Shown here: piece by piece, positions 5,363 to 6,467 of the stretch | Layout: every line of letters begins with the position of its first letter | Numbering within the stretch: position 1 is the stretch's first letter | Source of the DNA: Bacillota bacterium | GTDB taxonomy: Bacteria > Bacillota > Dehalobacteriia > UBA4068 | Assembly: GCA_030528765.1 (NCBI GenBank) | Contig: JAUMYD010000110.1 | Location: 1 to 6,467, forward strand | DNA: 6,467 nt | Direction of reading: 5' to 3' | Notes under the pieces: generated by a model | What the model was told of the DNA's origin: nothing | Database searches by the model: none | What the model saw: the letters and a program-made list of their open reading frames with translations, nothing else | Program-made: the position numbers and the translations under genes

Positions 5363-6304
5363 ATGCGTATCGTTTATATGGGCAGCCCGGATTTCGCGGT
5401 CCTGCCTTTAAACCGGCTGCTGGAAGCCGGCCATGAGGTGCCGGCCATCTACAGCCAGCCGGATCGCCCCCGTCAGCGGGGCAAGCAGCTCAGCCCCACC
5501 CCGGTGAAAGCCCGCGGGCTGGAGCTGGGCATACCCGTTTATACCCCGGAAAAAATCAATGCCCCGGAGGTGCTGGAGCAGCTCCGCGCCCTGCAGGCCG
5601 AGCTGTTCGTGGTGGTGGCCTATGGGCAGTTCCTCAGCGAGGAGCTCTTCACCATGCCGCCCCTTGGCTGCATCAATATCCACGCTTCCCTGCTGCCGGC
5701 CTATCGGGGTGCGGCACCCATCCACTGGGCCATCCTCAATGGGGAAAGCCGTACCGGCGTGAGCATCATGTATATCGACAAAGGGATGGACAGCGGGGAT
5801 GTGCTGCTCTGCCGGGAAACGGAGATCGGCCCGGAGGAGGAGACCGGCTCCCTGCATGACCGCCTGCGTGAAATAGGCGCGGAGCTGCTGCTGGATGCAG
5901 TGGAAGCCCTGGAATCCGGCACGGCACAGCGCCGGCCCCAGGATCACGCTGCCGCCAGCTATGCACCCCTGCTGAAAAAGGAGCATGAGATCATCGATTG
6001 GAGCCGCCCGGCCCGGGCCATCCATGACCAGATCCGCGGGCTTTCCCCCTGGCCGGGATGCCACAGCACCTGGCAGGGAAAACGGCTGAAGATCCGCGCC
6101 AGCCGGGTACTGGAGCAGGAAAGTGATGCTGCGCCCGGCACCATCCTTAGCGCGGACAAGCAGGGCCTCACCGTGGCCTGCGGCCAAGGCTGCCTGCTTT
6201 TGCAGCAGCTGCAGCCGGAAGGAAAAGCCCTGATGGATGCTGCCGCCTTTGTGCGCGGCTATCACCCCGCACCCGGTGAAAAGCTGGGCGGGGAAAAGCC
6301 CTGA
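5363..6304 (+). CDS. fmt: Methionyl-tRNA formyltransferase
   Basis: Fmt transfers a formyl group from 10-formyltetrahydrofolate to initiator Met-tRNA. The 313 residues are close to the usual 310-315. The N-terminal formyltransferase domain starts MRIVYMGSPDFAV (1-13). Catalytic residues Asn105, His107 and Asp143 are in place (NIHASLLPAYRGAAPIHWA and DKGMDSGD), and SLLPAYRG (109-116) is the family signature. The C-terminal tRNA-binding domain follows (from about 205, with WPGCHSTWQGKRLKI). AGGAG ends six bases before the ATG at 5363. The last 28 residues (from about 286) are encoded by the first copy of a 71-base tandem repeat, and the stop TGA (6302-6304) is supplied by the second copy. The final residues GGEKP therefore come from the repeat junction and may differ from the ancestral C-terminus. 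The catalytic part is unaffected. Confidence 0.96.
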   Translation: MRIVYMGSPDFAVLPLNRLLEAGHEVPAIYSQPDRPRQRGKQLSPTPVKARGLELGIPVYTPEKINAPEVLEQLRALQAELFVVVAYGQFLSEELFTMPPLGCINIHASLLPAYRGAAPIHWAILNGESRTGVSIMYIDKGMDSGDVLLCRETEIGPEEETGSLHDRLREIGAELLLDAVEALESGTAQRRPQDHAAASYAPLLKKEHEIIDWSRPARAIHDQIRGLSPWPGCHSTWQGKRLKIRASRVLEQESDAAPGTILSADKQGLTVACGQGCLLLQQLQPEGKALMDAAAFVRGYHPAPGEKLGGEKP

Positions 6305-6467
6305 TGGATGCTGCCGCCTTTGTGCACAGCTATCACCCCAGACCCGGTGAAAAGCTGGGCGGGGAAAAGCCCTGATGGATGCTGCCGCCTTTGTGCACAG
6401 CTATCACCCCAGACCCGGTGAAAAGCTGGGCGGGGAAAAGCCCTGATGGATGCTGCCGCCTTTGTGC
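6221..6467 (+). repeat. Tandem array, 71-base period, 3.5 copies, starting in the 3' end of fmt
   Basis: Copies lie at 6221-6291, 6292-6362, 6363-6433 and 6434-6467 (partial), each beginning GGAAAAGCCCTGATGGATGC. Copies 2 and 3 are identical. Copy 1 differs from them at four bases (6255, 6257, 6269, 6270). There are no spacers between copies. Since 71 is one less than a multiple of three, the reading frame moves at each junction and the fmt frame ends at TGA in copy 2. The same TGATG contains an ATG, so copies 2 and 3 each encode a 23-residue peptide (6304-6375 and 6375-6446), equivalent to Fmt residues 291-313 with Arg-to-His, Gly-to-Ser and Ala-to-Arg changes. A third such frame, at 6446, is cut by the window end. 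Whether these are translated is unknown. Confidence 0.9.

Noticed and set aside
5408..6265. Long minus-strand open frame (285 codons) opposite fmt
   Set aside because: It is antisense to a complete, motif-bearing fmt and shows no independent evidence of coding.
6221..6467. CRISPR-like array
   Set aside because: The 71-base copies are contiguous and near identical with no unique spacers, and the first copy is coding sequence of fmt.

Overview
The window is GC-rich, every gene lies on the + strand, and the content points to an endospore-forming member of the Clostridia. The spoVA trio has the short clostridial layout spoVAC-spoVAD-spoVAE, without the extra spoVAA, AB, AEA and AF genes of Bacillus. 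The base composition would fit a gut Oscillospirales-type organism. That placement is inference, because no rRNA or other strong phylogenetic marker is present.

Layout. Positions 10-1940 hold the spoVA operon, whose products move dipicolinic acid (DPA) into the forespore and release it at germination. A sigma-G-like promoter and a terminator-like hairpin overlap each other directly in front of spoVAC. The three genes are packed together: spoVAC and spoVAD are 35 bases apart and spoVAD and spoVAE overlap by 11. After a 176-base spacer with a clear housekeeping promoter comes priA (primosomal helicase PriA, 2117-4324). Then follows a 486-base gene-free stretch with several hairpins, including a perfect 15-bp inverted repeat. 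It ends in a second housekeeping promoter that drives def (peptide deformylase, 4811-5269) and probably fmt (methionyl-tRNA formyltransferase, 5363-6304). Def and Fmt form a cycle: Fmt formylates the initiator Met-tRNA and Def removes the formyl group from the new protein. The order priA-def-fmt is a widespread arrangement in Firmicutes.

The last 247 bases are a tandem array with a 71-base period that begins inside the 3' end of fmt and runs off the window. Because 71 = 3n-1, every junction reads TGATG. Each later copy therefore re-encodes the last 23 residues of Fmt as a mini-ORF whose start overlaps the stop of the one before.

Most genes are ordinary, well-conserved housekeeping or sporulation genes, and I see no new enzymatic or defence system. 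The parts worth a second look are the promoter/terminator overlap before spoVAC, the structured insert between priA and def, the unusual Tyr in the deformylase EGCLS motif, and the tandem array at the end of fmt. The array may be partly an assembly effect: the window stops exactly one base before the first site at which the repeat copies differ.
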